Below, piece after piece: positions 1-10,499 of a stretch of DNA of 64,000 nt. Positions within the stretch are counted from its first letter, which is position 1. Each line of letters begins with the position of its first letter. Source of the stretch: Symsagittifera roscoffensis (taxonomy: Eukaryota; Xenacoelomorpha; Acoela; Convolutidae); assembly GCF_963678635.1 (NCBI RefSeq), contig NC_087066.1, forward strand, positions 2,389,745 to 2,453,744, in the 5' to 3' direction. The position numbers were made by a program, and so were the translations under genes. The notes under the pieces were generated by a model, which worked only from the letters and a program-made list of their open reading frames with translations, was not told the origin of the DNA and did not search any database.

Positions 1-50
1 ACAGTCTATGTTGCGTTCTGGCATCTACAACCACGGGTTGCGTCGGGTAT

Positions 51-452
51 TTACCAATGCAATATGGTGCTAGATCCCACCAAATACTTCCAGCCGACTG
101 TCTTATGATATCCCTCACTATATTTCAGATTCTTTTCGTTTTCATGAGCTTCTCGCCAGCTTCCAATCTTCTGTTTCGTCTGCAAGGCAGCGGGGAACAC
201 TTCTTCCACACTCAAGGACGTGACAAGTTCATGGACACGCTCCGGGCGTTCCAATGACTCAATCGAAGTGATCATGCTGCAGAACCCTAAGGCGACCTTC
301 AAGTTCACCTCCGTCACTCCATCGCGGTCTGCAATCAACGCCATCTCGTTCTTATCCGACATGCTTAATCTTCCATACAAGTTGGCTAGCTGGCGGTACT
401 GTTCGTTCAATGTTTTCAAGCAGTGACCGTTCCCACATACATGCCCTTCCAT
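51..452 (-). pseudogene. Unidentified retroelement-like ORF, last visible piece of a minus-strand series
   Basis: A 133-codon open frame of ordinary protein complexity, rich in Glu, Lys, Leu and Ser, with no low-complexity bias. I do not recognise a domain. It is the left-most member of a minus-strand series (pieces at 1903-3057, 1465-1872, 798-1341 and here) that shares orientation and a GC-richer composition than the window average. The series is broken by frameshifts and stops, so I read it as one decayed coding region, most likely gag-like from an LTR retroelement whose pol would lie off the left edge. That identity is an inference from context, not from a motif. Confidence 0.4.
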
Positions 453-797
453 TCCACAACTGGAAGCTAGGCAGGTACCCTACTTCATCCAATCACTTGG
501 AGACTCCGTGGGTTTCTGTCATCTTGCCTCGTTTTTTTTCAGAGCCAATAACTGATGTATCATGGCTAAGTCGTTTATGCTCTCACCATCGTTCCCCTCT
601 AGCTCAATTGCAGCGTCCCATATCAGGCCCGCGTTCGGATTTGGTTACCGTCCCTTAAAACAAACTCAAAACTTACTTGTCCCTCCAGCTGGGGAATTGG
701 AGTTTCAACCATTTTTTGTCCAGAATCACTCCTAACTGTAACTGTTCAGACGTTATTGTTACCAATTCCCGCACTCTTTCAACCCAGAAAATGATGA

Positions 798-1341
798 TTA
801 CTGCTTGTTCAAAGTCAAATATGAGTCCCTGGTTTCTTCATTGAAGAGTTGATTATAGGCCATTCCCGAGACACACGACACGTATCGGAAGGACCTCCAA
901 TTTTTCAGCGTGGCAAACTCCTTCAGACTTAAACTTTCTCCAGCTTTATTCAAACACCTCCTGACTTCCTCCAATCTCCGGTAGCTAACCAGGTCGTTTA
1001 GGTCCTTTGTCGCAATCTGCGATGGCATGTCCTGGTAGAGTTCTAACGAAGCTCTCAACAAAGTTTCTTCAAGTCTCATCGACCTCTGCCTGAAGAGTGG
1101 ATTATAGGCCATTCCCGAGACACACGACACGTATCGGAAGGACCTCCGCTTTTTCAACGTGGCAAATTCCTTCAAACTCTAAACTTTCTCCAACTTTATT
1201 CGAACACCTCGTGACTTCCTCCAATCTCCGGTAGCTATCCAGGTCGTTTAAGTCCTTTGTCGGAATCTGCGATGGCATGTCCTGGTAGAGTTCTCACAAA
1301 GCTCTGAACAAAGTTTCTTCAATTCTCATCGACCTCTGCCT
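798..1341 (-). pseudogene. Gag-like coding fragment containing an internal in-frame duplication
   Basis: The open frame at 798-1175 contains the same peptide block twice. The block includes RSFRYVSCVSGMAYN and KEFATLKN/KEFATLKK. The first copy is followed by RRLEEVRRCLNKAGESLSL. The DNA copies are at about 844-1092 and 1093-1341. Upstream of 1175 the reading frame is disturbed by a small indel, but the protein similarity continues. No known domain is recognised. It belongs to the minus-strand series described for 51-452. Confidence 0.4.
844..1341. repeat. Two tandem ~249-bp direct repeats
   Basis: Landmarks recur at a constant distance: gattataggccattcccgag begins at 851 and again at 1100, and ccggtagcta begins at 978 and 1228. 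The period is about 249 bp, which is 83 codons, so the duplication keeps the minus-strand reading frame. The copies differ at scattered bases, and the second copy has an indel near 1178-1180. Confidence 0.85.
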
Positions 1342-1464
1342 AATTGTCTTTTATTCTTCTAGCACCGGATTGGAGATACAATCCACCACGAATTTCACAA
1401 AGCAAAGTGGGTCCCTCCGATTCGTCCATGCTGTCGCACAATTGTCCCTTGCGATCAGCACTTT

Positions 1465-1872
1465 TCATGCTCCCATCAGTTCCAGCTGCTCTTCTCCGGC
1501 CTTCGTATCGATGGTGGCTTCATACTCCCATTTTCTATTTCCAATAAGGCACCACAGAAGTCTCACTTGTAAATCAGTCCTGACACAGGGGTTGGCCATG
1601 TACGCTCTTACTGATGAGGGAGTACGCATGGTTTGGTCGAAATACTTCTGGAGGGCTATCCTCCAGGAAGTCTTGTTCAGAATCTCAAAACCATTCTCAT
1701 CTGCCTCCGATGACATCACACTCTCGTATTCTTCCCTCTTCAGGTTTGAGCCCGTCTCCAGCTCCTTCAAGTACTCCTGCATGGCTTGCTTATCAAGCCA
1801 GACCATCAGGTGCCCTATCGCGGATTTTCTTGCCTTCATCATTTCCATATAGCCACCAGCAGGATCACCCAT
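1465..1872 (-). pseudogene. Gag-like ORF fragment, unidentified
   Basis: A 135-codon frame, acidic and helical-looking, with segments such as MKARKSAIGHLMVWLDKQAM and LQVRLLWCLIGNRKWEYEA. The mixture of amphipathic helices and tryptophans would fit a retroelement capsid, but I recognise no diagnostic motif. It lies directly downstream, in minus-strand order, of the 1903-3057 piece. A plausible continuation runs to about 1342 in another frame, so it is probably one part of a longer, frameshifted product. Confidence 0.4.
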
Positions 1873-1902
1873 ATGGACTGACTCGGGCGTAGTAATACGA
1901 CT

Positions 1903-3057
1903 CTAATCGACCACATCGAGCTGTCGCTCTAACTTCATTTTCGCTATGTTCGTGCACAATGGTTTATAGTCTTCCAACCCACCGGATCTACATTGGCTGA
2001 TGACCTCCATTTCCAGTCTGATGTCAGCCAAGGTCTTCTCGCTCTTCTTTGCTTTCGAAGCCGTGGAGATCAGTCCCACTAACAACATCGGTGGCACCTG
2101 ATTCTCTTTCTCCCTGCCGCAATGCCATGCCTTGCACCATCCGGGCTCTGTGAGACCTGCTGTTTCTCCCTGCCCGAGGTATGACTGGCCTACATGCTGA
2201 GAAGGAACGATACTACCCAACCTGCTGTCTCTCGCTCGGTGTATCTCCTGCATCGTAGCTCTCGCCACCTGCTCAAATTTCTCCTGAAATTGATGTGCCA
2301 GGTAGGTATCGGAGGGATCAGGTCTCGTAATTCTCGCGTTTGAAGGCGAGCTCATTCGTTGCGGTCTAGAGAGCTCCTATGCCTTAGCCTTGGCCGCCGT
2401 ATCAGGGCTCATCATTTGCCAGGTCATCCGGTGACAACTTACTCAATCTCACAATGTAGAGCTCTTTCAGCTGCTTGATCTCCTCCTCCTTGAAAGCGAT
2501 CTATAACTCGTCGTACTTTCTCTTCCCTTCGTCACGATCCTTCGCTTTCTCCTTATACTCGTCAAATTTTGCGCACAGTTCTTCCCAGTCTTTGCCTCTC
2601 TTCTCGAGAGTTTCACTGGTCTCCACCGTCTGTATTTCGATCTCGTTCATTCTCACCTTCTTTGATGGTGGAGCTGCGGTTGGTGAGTCCACAGAATGCG
2701 ACGGGACCGGCCCATCGCGTGGTATTTTGATCCGAAGAGAGGCGGCGCTGAGGAACTGGGGCGTATCGGCACTGGCATTTCTCCCAGCCTATAATCTCTT
2801 TGCTCGCCTAGACACGGCTCAGGAGCCAGGTTATGCCCAAATTCTCCGCATCGGCATCACCTGAGTCGATTCCTGCTCCGCTCGGCGGTACCGGACTCGC
2901 TGAAAGCCAGCAGTACCTCTGTGGGACGGTCCTCACGGCCTTCTTTTCCCATTGCATTCAGGAGTGCGACGGTGAAAATCGCCAGCTCCGGTTCTTCCAG
3001 TCCAAAATTACGATCAGTATATCTCGTCTAGAGTCGTTTTTAGGCTCGCTGAGATGA
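1903..3057 (-). pseudogene. N-terminal part of a gag-like coding series, broken
   Basis: Three minus-strand pieces read in the same direction. From 3057 a frame starts with Met and is rich in Glu and Leu. At 2501-2692 there is a charged, coiled-coil-like stretch (KRGKDWEELCAKFDEYKEKA). At 1903-2355 a 150-codon frame ends KLERQLDVVD. The frames do not join without indels. Composition and order suggest the N-terminal half of a Gag-like protein belonging to an element distinct from the pol-bearing one at 3.5-10.5 kb. I cannot name the family. A host gene relic remains possible. Confidence 0.35.
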
Positions 3058-3360
3058 AATTCATCAAATCGTTATCATCACTCATGCTTCTATGCGTAAA
3101 TGTCGTGTCTTCTTTCTTCAATTTCAATTCAAACTCAATAAACAAGCGTGCGATCAATCACGATCTAAAAGACAAGTCAAAAATTAGATTAATCATTACG
3201 AGCTGTTTCGTCTTCAAGATAAAACATCATTTACATCTTTTTAAAACAGTCCATTGAAACACTCTCTTGTTCTTATTTTAAAAGCTAGCACCAAGTTGGA
3301 TCGTCCAATTGCGCGCTGTCACCTTTCGTACCTGGAGTCTTCCAGGTTTCCATGACATGA

Positions 3361-3476
3361 ACATCACAAAACCTAACCTAACATAACCTAACCATAACAT
3401 AACATAAGAATACCACGCATCAACACTATCACAATAAAACTCCTAACACTTAATCAATATCCTAAAACCTAACCCT
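3361..3476. repeat. Degenerate AACCT/AACAT short-tandem tract
   Basis: The tract contains aacctaacctaacataacc, cataacataacataag and later aaaacctaaccctaatg. These are imperfect pentamer to hexamer repeats related to AACCT (TTAGG on the other strand). TTAGG is the usual arthropod telomere unit, but such short degenerate tracts are also scattered inside arthropod chromosomes. The tract lies exactly between the two minus-strand retroelement coding blocks. Confidence 0.6.
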
Positions 3477-3525
3477 AATGTCTAAGAAGTAAACCCAACA
3501 CGAACTATAAGCACTTAATGTGGCT

Positions 3526-3960
3526 CTAGCATATGCTCAGATAATATTTTTTATGTAAGTACACCTCTACGTCCGTTTCCGAATATATTACACGTACTAT
3601 GGCAAACAGTTCTCTCGGATACAATTTTCCTCTATTGGGATCATAGACTGGTAAAGAGAGAGAGGTCACTCCTATCTCAACCAGCAAATCTTTGACTCGA
3701 GTTAAGGCCAACACTAAGCTCTCGGGATTTACGTGTTGTCTATCAGTGGCCTTCATTACCAGGAAACACAAACATTTTCCTGGTATCTGTGATGCAACAG
3801 GGGTCAGCGCTATCATCCCTCCCCCACCAGGCCTCTGTTTCCATAAAAACTTGATATTCTTGTACTCTCCTCTAGAGTTGGCCGATAGTGCTGTTTTAAA
3901 ACTTACATCCGTTAGTATATAACGGTTATCGCTGTAGCGCAGGTATGTTCCGTGAGTAAG
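3526..3960 (-). pseudogene. Macro-domain-like module of a Ty3/gypsy polyprotein
   Basis: A single minus-strand frame can be followed from about 3960 to the stop at 3526. It contains a glycine-rich loop (RPGGGGMIAL), a strand with KCLCFLVMKATDR, the segment LTRVKDLLVEIGVTSLSLPV and a final SETDVEVYLHKKYY. A ligand loop followed by helix, a GVTSLSLP-like strand and a closing DTDVEVYLH-like strand is the pattern of macro (ADP-ribose-binding) domains found in some retroelement polyproteins. It lies downstream of RNase H, where the RNase H-integrase spacer would be. No integrase follows: the frame stops at 3526 and the AACCT tract begins. The family call is from memory of the fold and needs a profile search. 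Confidence 0.45.
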
Positions 3961-4020
3961 AAACCATTATCTGTGATAATAATGTAGTTTGAGTAGTGAT
4001 TCAGTAGATCACAATACGAA

Positions 4021-4359
4021 TCAAAAGTTCGTCCAAAAGGCGGTTTTTTTAGCGTTTTTGCCCTCTGTTTCCAGTTCCCCTGTCTCTCTTGCCGCTTTCA
4101 ATTTTTTGTCGGAATTGGATGTATTTTCTGACTCATTCTCCGAAGGCTGAGGCTGCGAGTCATCACTTGAGCTGATGGGTTCTGCATTATCGTCTTCTGA
4201 TTTGTTTATGATGTTTCTGGACTCCCGGGGCAAAATTCTGTCACTTGGTCGCTCTGAAGTCGGCTCCCCGGACAACATCTTGTCCCTTAGTCGGTTCGAC
4301 TTTGTCTCCTCGGACAAGTCATCCTGTCCGGACCCGAAGGTGCATGACTCCCCGGACAA
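4021..4359 (-). pseudogene. Acidic, Ser-rich linker between RNase H and the macro-like module
   Basis: A 112-codon frame, strongly enriched in Ser, Glu, Asp and Asn, with a repeated idea of EET..S..LRDK(M/I)L and SGEP. Low-complexity acidic linkers between RNase H and integrase occur in several Ty3/gypsy polyproteins. No enzyme motif is visible. It sits between the RNase H (4599-5400) and the macro-like module (3526-3960) and probably belonged to the same polyprotein, now broken by indels. Confidence 0.45.
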
Positions 4360-4598
4360 TGTCTTTTCTTCGGATGAATAATAAGAGCTCAGCTCGTACT
4401 CCTCCTTCGTTTCAGTGAACTGATTTTTTTTCTCCTTACAAGGGATCTTAATTTAACACTGACCTCTGGAGCGGTTCGAGTGTCGACCGATTGTTGACGT
4501 TCCACAAACGAAGTCCTCAGAAGGTCATCGTTTGGAATTGAACTCACTAACTGATTCACTTTCGATCGGCAATCCAGTTCAACGTCCCGACTCGGGTT

Positions 4599-5400
4599 TC
4601 ATACCGGTCTCTTCTCGGTTCTTTCTGTGATTGTCAGCCGCTGCATTGTCTCCATCCATTCATGGTCATGCCTTCCAACCTCTCTGTCAAGTAGGTCACG
4701 GAGTTTCAGCATGACAACCGGTGTCACGTTCACCGTCTTGTTTAGCAGGGCTATGGTGTTGATACCCAGCCTGGTAAGTTCTTGCTGCAACAGGTTTGAT
4801 CGAACTAGCAAATCCAACGGAGCCGGATCACTTTTTGCCAACTTTTTTTTTATCTCAGCAGCCGTCTCCACGGGAACTTCAGGATATACTGAAATGGGAT
4901 TCCCGGACTTATGAAGCCACCTGGTGAGTGGCAGCTTGTCGTAGGTCTCTTTATCCAGAAATAAGAAACCATCCTTGACTTCTACCTGGTTAGCGTGCTT
5001 CTTCTCTAATCGCTCGCTGAACTCTGTCTTTTTGCTGTCGGCATTCTGGTGCTTGTCACGGGTTCGATGTTCTATGATCAAGTGATAGCCGTCCAGGCGC
5101 ACGATCCAGCGACCAATGTAGCTTTGGTCCATCAAATAAGAGTTTAGCCAGGCAACAGTGCGATTGTCTACACGTAACTTGAAGGGAGCACTCCCTAAGT
5201 AAGCTCTGTACTTTTCAGCGAAAGTGATCACCGCGAACATCTCTGCCTTTGGTGCACCGTACTTCATTTGAGTGTCGCTTACAAGCTATTGGTCTGAGAA
5301 CAGTCCTCCCATTCCATTCTTGTTCCTAGTGAAGTATGCCCGATATCGCAACTACTGATGATTTTGTATCTAATACAAACATCCCTTTTTCTGTCGGCAT
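4599..5400 (-). pseudogene. Ty3/gypsy RNase H domain and following linker, degenerate
   Basis: The frame from 5267 reads KYGAPKAEMFAVITFAEKYR, which holds the Glu motif of retroelement RNase H, then FKLRVDNRTVAWL (the TDHxxL-like motif), then GRWIVRLDGYHLIIEHR and the terminal DKHQNADS motif. Just upstream, in another frame (about 5280-5400), is VLDTKSSVVAISGIL. This is the start of the domain, but it has Lys-Ser where the family normally has the catalytic Asp-Ala of TDAS. The usual ADSLS end is ADSKK. RNase H would cut the RNA of the RNA-DNA hybrid during reverse transcription. The frameshift near 5267 and the changed catalytic motif indicate a dead copy. It continues as a Leu/Lys-rich linker to a stop at 4599. 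Confidence 0.8.
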
Positions 5401-6060
5401 GCCGAGGACTGGAGCCTCGCAAAGTTCGCGCTTGATGTTCTCAAAGGAGTCTTGAATTTCTTACCCTTATTTTGCATCAACTTCTGCATGGGGTATATCT
5501 TGTCAGCATACCCTTTGATAAACTCTCGATCGTAATATGCGAATCCGAGAATCCTCATCAATTGCGTGTCGATCTTCGGTGGTTTCCATGTCAATACTGC
5601 TTCAACCGCTTCAGGATCTGGTCTTAGTCCGTGCTTATCTCCTAGACGGCCGAGATACTTGATTGAGTCTCTCAGGATTTCGCACTTGGATGGTTTGTCT
5701 TTCAGGCCGGCCTGTTTCATGCAAGCAATGACCTCGTCTAGTCTCTCTATATGGTCCTCCAGCGTTTCGTTTCGCAATCTTCACGTCATCAACGTAACAC
5801 ATTATGAGGTTGCCATAGTTTTTAGTAACATTCGTGAGTGCCTGGGCCATTAATCGTTGGAATGTGGCCGTCGCATTACAAAGTCCAAAGGGCATTCTTT
5901 TCCACTGGAATAGCCCCAGTTTACACGCGAAACTCGTTTTCTCTCGACTTTGCATCTCTTAACTTGGAGAGGCTCTCATCGACGAGGGGAATCAGCTATG
6001 CGCCCTTTATCGTTACCGCGTTCATGTAGCAGAAATCACAATAAAACCTATTTTACCCTA
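5370..6060 (-). pseudogene. Ty3/gypsy reverse transcriptase, internally deleted
   Basis: The minus-strand frame at 5635-5955 carries the palm motifs FGLCNATATFQRLM and YVDD (Tyr codon near 5796), with LFQWKRMP before them. After a frameshift at about 5775 the thumb and connection follow at 5370-5777 (EDHIERLDEVIACMKQAGL, SKCEIL, YLGR). Upstream, at about 5956-6050, a short stretch (YMNAVTIKGA, a stop, then LIPLVDESLSKLRDA) is RT fingers sequence. It joins directly to the REKTSFACK segment, so the LDL-type motif A with the first catalytic Asp is absent. The protein would have copied RNA into DNA. Deletion, stop and frameshift show it is inactive. Confidence 0.85.
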
Positions 6061-6165
6061 CCCCTCCCTCTTTTTTGCCATGACCACGCTTCAAGCCCAC
6101 GGGGACTTCGACGGTTCAATCAAGCCATATTCCATTAACATTTCGATTTCTTTTCTGCATGCTTC

Positions 6166-6486
6166 TCACTTGTGTGGGGTCATTCTCTTAGCTCCCTTCC
6201 TATGAGGTAATAAACTCTCTGCTATTTCTATCTCATGGTCTACGAAATTGCAACAGCCTATATCAACCTTGTGCTTCGATAAAACGTCTGCGTTTCTATT
6301 CAACACAGCTCTGAGCGAGTCCAGCTCCTCATCTGATAATTTGCCTTTCAGGTGCTCTATCTCAGGTAGGACCGGCTTGTTTGAAGCTAGTTCTGTTTCT
6401 GTTGATCTCTCAAGAAAATTCGAGCAACTAGACAGCCCATCCTCTGTCTCCGATTTCATTGAAAGCAAACTTATAGAAGACTTCAT
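6166..6486 (-). pseudogene. Protease-RT connector and RT N-terminus
   Basis: A 106-codon frame with LPEIEHLKGKLSDEELDSLR, then RNADVLSKHKVDIGCCNFVDHEIEI and HRKGAKRMTPHK. The order, a helical segment, an F/LSKHK-type motif, a DHEIE strand, then PHRKGARR, is the normal entrance to the fingers of Ty3/gypsy RT. It lies between the protease block and the palm. The frame is interrupted before the palm by stops near 6060-6165. Confidence 0.7.
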
Positions 6487-6545
6487 TTCATTTGTCTTCT
6501 TTAATATGCATTCTTGTTTGACGTGTAAAGGACATCAGTTACTTT

Positions 6546-7320
6546 TTATTTCTTGAAGTTCTCCACACTCTGATACTCTGTGCTCAGAGGCAATGCGTAA
6601 CCAAGTTTCTTCCCTCGTTTTTTTGTCACCGTTGCTGCCTCTGTGTTCAACAACACACTCACACACAGTCCGCTCTGAGTGAGTGAGAAGCTTCTTCCAA
6701 AAATAGCTGAGCTTTTACTTTTTGGATTAAGGACCAGACACACCAGTCTGTCGTTACAAATCTCATTCAGGTTCCTGATTCTAAATGTGGCTATTACAGC
6801 CTGATTTGGTTTTACATTTACCTTCCGATCTAGGAAAGTTGGCACCTTTGCTTTGTTAATCAGGAGTTTTTTAATTGATTTCTTTTCATACTTCCTCTCT
6901 GGGTCCTTGAGTCTGATCAACCCGTCGTTGATGTCAATCGTGACATCGAAGTTGCGCACAAAATTTCGTCCCAGGGTGAATTGGTCGGACTCCTCAAGGT
7001 TCTCGACGACCACGAAACTCATCCAGAGATGCCTCCCTCCTAGCTGCAAGGAAATGATGGGGGGTCCTTCCGGTCAAGTATATTGCACCCTGATTAGTCG
7101 CTGCCAGTCTGATATTAGTCGGAATCAGATCCGACCTATCGAAACCCATGTCGGTACAAGTGCTCACAGGCATGACACAGACCACTGCTCCGGTGTCCAT
7201 TAGTCCTTTCACGGAGAGTTGTCTGCCCTGGACGTCTACTTCATGCGCTGCCAGATCGGCTTCACAGCCTATGTTGACTGCGTCCTCTTCAAGCATGGCG
7301 TTGTGTCCGACTCTTCGCAC
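6546..7320 (-). pseudogene. Ty3/gypsy aspartic protease with C-terminal linker
   Basis: The frame at 6994-7320 contains VKGLMDTGAVVCVMPVS, with the retropepsin active-site triad DTG plus Ala at residues 42-45, preceded by a strand (QGRQLSV). In a shifted frame at 6546-7049 it continues with LGGRHLWMSFVVVENL and ESDQFTLGRNFVRNFDV. This is the strand pair and helix (LGRDFL-like) that complete a retropepsin. The rest is a linker towards RT. The protease would cleave Gag and Pol. A frameshift near 7020 splits the domain, so this copy is inactive. Confidence 0.8.
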
Positions 7321-7352
7321 CTTAAGCTCTTCTCGGCCGATTTAGATTCGGC

Positions 7353-7910
7353 CTACTTGGTCACGTGAGCTTTCGTGTAAATGTTTATGCCGTCCACGAT
7401 CATCAGAGTTGGATATGGGCCATAGACTTCGATGTAATGTCCATCTACATTCATTAGTCTCGGGCCACCTGTTGTGAGTAACGCTCTCACGGACCTAGAA
7501 TCCAACTTGGGACCTTTCTGTCTCAAGTAGTCCGCGTATACGTCCAGGTGTACTGCCGTGATCTCGGACGGTTCGCTCAAGTTCTTCACCACCTGATGGC
7601 CGGCGACCAATTTGATCGACCTTATTTTCAATCCCTCTCTTGTCAAGCCGAAGATCTTTTAACTTTAGACCCTGCTTCTTGGGTTCCTGGGTATGCTCTT
7701 CTTTCAATGTTTTCCCAGAATATCAAGTTTCTCGCGCAGCTCTGTGTTTTCCATTTCTGACCTTACCCACTGCTCAACCTCTTTCGTGGCCAATTCTTGC
7801 TGAAAATTCTGTAGAGCGTTCCGTGCCGCTAGGCCATAATCTAATTTGAGCGCAATAACTGGCTCTGTCTCCAGGATCGAAGCAATCGCATCATCAGGTA
7901 AGGTCCTCAC
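7353..7910 (-). pseudogene. Gag-to-protease spacer of the same Ty3/gypsy element
   Basis: Overlapping minus-strand frames at 7353-7646, 7495-7707 and 7704-7910 carry non-repetitive protein sequence: VRALLTTGGPRLMNVDGHYI and YPTLMIVDGINIYTKA near the protease end, and a charged helical stretch (NALQNFQQELATKEVEQWV) near the Gag end. The DNA is continuous with the zinc-knuckle Gag upstream and the protease downstream, so this is the spacer between them. I see no separate enzyme. At least two frameshifts are needed to read it through. Confidence 0.55.
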
Positions 7911-8659
7911 CTTCTTGGTCGTGAATGTGCCTGGTGTAACCTCCTTCTTTCGCGCGATTCGGCTTCGTTCATTAGGCGTTCTCGGCTAGCCTTGACCACT
8001 AAAAGTGCCTCCTCGTGGCGGGGATACTTCGCGTCCGCCACTGCATCCCAGAATTGAATGCAATCCGACTTGAAATGTCGCTCCAAATTGCAGAACAAGC
8101 ATTTCGGACCGTACTTCATTATGAGCCCTCTCACAGATTCTTCGTGGTCTTCGTCGGTTGCATCAACGTCGTCAAGAAAATAATCTATCGCTTTCATATT
8201 TGGCTTATAAGTAGAGCAGGTCGACACGTGATGGTCCATTGAACCACAATTCACAAATGACCTCCTCTTATCCTTGTCATCGTGAGGTCTATACCAACTG
8301 GAGTTCGCGCCAGTATTCATTCCGCTGTAGTTACCGTAATTGCTGTAACGATTTGGCGCCCTTGCTTTTATGAGCAAGTACTCACGCGATTTCTTGCGCA
8401 AATCATCGGGCGTGGGTACTGAGTCTGCTGACAAGGTGAAATGTGTGGCCAACATGGTTTTAAGCTCATCACTTCTTACTCCATCCACGAACTTTGAGGC
8501 AATGGCCAAGTTCCGTCCCGGGATCCTCTCGTCGGCGTTACTTCTCCTTCTGGGTAGTTCGAGGTCATCCAAAAACTTGTCTATGGATTCAGCATCTCTT
8601 TCACGCCTCTTTTCAAAATTCACCATAGCTGGATGTCCCTGCACCCCGAGCTGAAACAA
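7907..8659 (-). pseudogene. Gag C-terminal region with CCHC zinc knuckle
   Basis: A 250-codon frame. Residues 187-200 read CLFCNLERHFKSDC, a perfect C-x2-C-x4-H-x4-C nucleocapsid knuckle. A second knuckle at residues 135-148 has Cys138, His143 and Cys148 but Phe at 135 where the first Cys belongs. The N-terminal part (residues 1-100) is helical and resembles the end of a capsid (KFVDGVRSDELKTMLATHFT). The C-terminus is Arg-rich. The role is packaging of the element RNA. It overlaps the 8620-9213 frame by about 40 bp in another frame, which marks a frameshift in what was one Gag. Confidence 0.8.
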
Positions 8660-9503
8660 TTCAGGAAGATGTCAAATATTTTGCGAGCACTGTCTCGTTC
8701 ACTGGTCCATTTCGCCATTAAACAACTCAGGGCCGTGCCTTCTAATTTGCTTGTCACTGCGCTACACTCCTGGTTCATGGAGAGATTTTCCTCCTCAAAG
8801 TGTAACTTCATCACCTCTAACCAGGTGTCGATGCAGCCATCTGATTTGTCCTTGAACGACTTCGGCCTTTTGAGTGTCCTGTGTGATCTCTTTCCTCTCT
8901 CAGTTGATTTCGAGAATCTGGTGAAGAATGTTTCAAGAGATCTGTTCAAAGGCTCAAACGTTGAAACGTGCATCGTCGTGTTTTGCGAGACACTAGTCAC
9001 ATCTGGTATTGATCTGACTTGCGGCCTTGTCGGTAGACTTGACCCCGATGTCGCAACCGCTTCTGGCGGGACCAGACTGGTCCGAATCGCCCTCGACGGG
9101 GCTGCCGTTGGTCTTTCTCTATGGTTAGACTCAAAACTGGTTCTTGATCTTGGTTGGGCCCCTGCATAACGGTGGGCTCCATAACCGTCAGTCGCTTGTT
9201 GCCAGTCCTCCACTGGAGGGGAAGATTCTCTCGGTTGCTGACGCTCCAGATCTCATCAAGCTTCCGCATCATAAGGTCGGCTTCGGCATCTAAATTTTTC
9301 TCCAGGCTAGTCATCGTATGAGCATAGGTGGCGTCATGATCGTTCAACAATCGCTCGATCTCTCTCGTCATCTTAACGACTCTTTCTTGTGACTCATTGG
9401 TTGCCAGCGCCAAGCTGTTTGCCAGGCACTGATCGGTGTTCCGAATCAGCTGGGCCTGATCACTGCTCGCTGGTGACTTCATCTCTGTCAGCTCGTCGCT
9501 CAA
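8620..9503 (-). pseudogene. Gag middle region (capsid-like), frameshifted
   Basis: Two overlapping frames, 8997-9503 (168 codons, helical, MTREIERLLNDHDATYAHTM) and 8620-9213 (197 codons). The latter holds FFTRFSKSTE, a basic stretch, then DTWLEVMKLHFEEENLS and LEGTALSCLMAKW. The sequence W-x-E-V-M-K, followed by C-x-x-x-x-S-x-L-E-G-x-A, is the pattern of Ty3/gypsy-type capsids. Order and strand place it between the Gag N-terminus and the zinc-knuckle part. It is not intact. Confidence 0.65.
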
Positions 9504-9531
9504 TCTGTTATGGCCTTGTTGAGCCCTTTCT

Positions 9532-10489
9532 TCAACTCAATCTATCTTCTTGGTCATATCGTGTCGCAGTTCTAAGCTCTGTCATTACACCGTTACTCAA
9601 GTTGCCAGCCGTCCCCAGCACTGGGGTAAGACCCAGAGACGGTGACGTCAATTGGGATTGCAGCCTGGTGCTCGATGATGCACCACTCTTGTGTGTGCCT
9701 ATCGACATCATCAGCCTATCGAATGTCGAGGATGCTCCCATCAATATCCCATCTGACATTGGTCTAGTTGGCGAGTCAGACAACGCTTTCTTGCTCTTCT
9801 CCTGTCTCGGGCTAGGTGTGAAGTCTATGTCCGAGTGCACCAGCCCCAGACCGTCATAACCAGAAGACAATCCATCACTTCGGAATAACGCCTTCGTACA
9901 TTGTCTTGAAACTTCTTTTCGCTTTTGAACTTGGTTGCTTTTCTCTTGGATTTATGCTCGACATCATCGCATTCTTGCCCTGCTTGACTAGAGAAGGCTG
10001 TTCCTTTTTCCTACTATTCTTCTCGGTATCCGATTTAGACGCCCCCTTAAACAACAGTGCCTCTCGTACTATGACCTCGGAACGCTCCGAGGTCTCTTGC
10101 GCTTTCTCGATTTTTTCCCGCTCAATATCCTCGCCAGGCTCTTCCAGGACCTCGCGATGGTGGCGGTCGGGTCGGATTACCGTTTGCTCCCCTTCGTCGA
10201 AGGGATCAATTGGCGTCATGTTAGCCGCTCCGGCCTCAGCGTCCCGCCCCTCATCAAAATATCGATCCTTCTTTTTTCCTAGTTTCATTCCGGTCACTGA
10301 AAGATCACTATGACCTTCACTTGCTGCTTCACAAGCAAAAACGTCGGAGATTCTACCAATCGAGGATTGGCTACCCCGTGATTTAAACCTCCGCGTGCTT
10401 CCCGCGCTCAGCCTGGGAATTCTAGTTGTCTCTCCTAGCGACTCTCTACGCTGCATATTTCGTGATTTAAAAGTTTCTTTTGACGGCAA
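9532..10489 (-). pseudogene. Gag N-terminal region, low complexity, two pieces
   Basis: Frames at 9875-10489 (204 codons) and 9532-9870 (112 codons) are rich in Ser, Arg, Glu and Lys, as is common for the disordered N-terminus of large Gag proteins. They lie immediately upstream, in minus-strand order, of the capsid-like block. The most upstream Met is at 10489, and beyond it composition drops to AT-rich non-coding DNA, so the Gag start is probably here. No motif identifies them independently. Confidence 0.5.
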
Positions 10490-10499
10490 TGCACAAGTA

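Noticed and set aside
3361-3476. Interstitial telomere
   Set aside because: The AACCT units are few and degenerate, mixed with AACAT, and lie between two retroelement fragments. This is not enough to claim a telomere.
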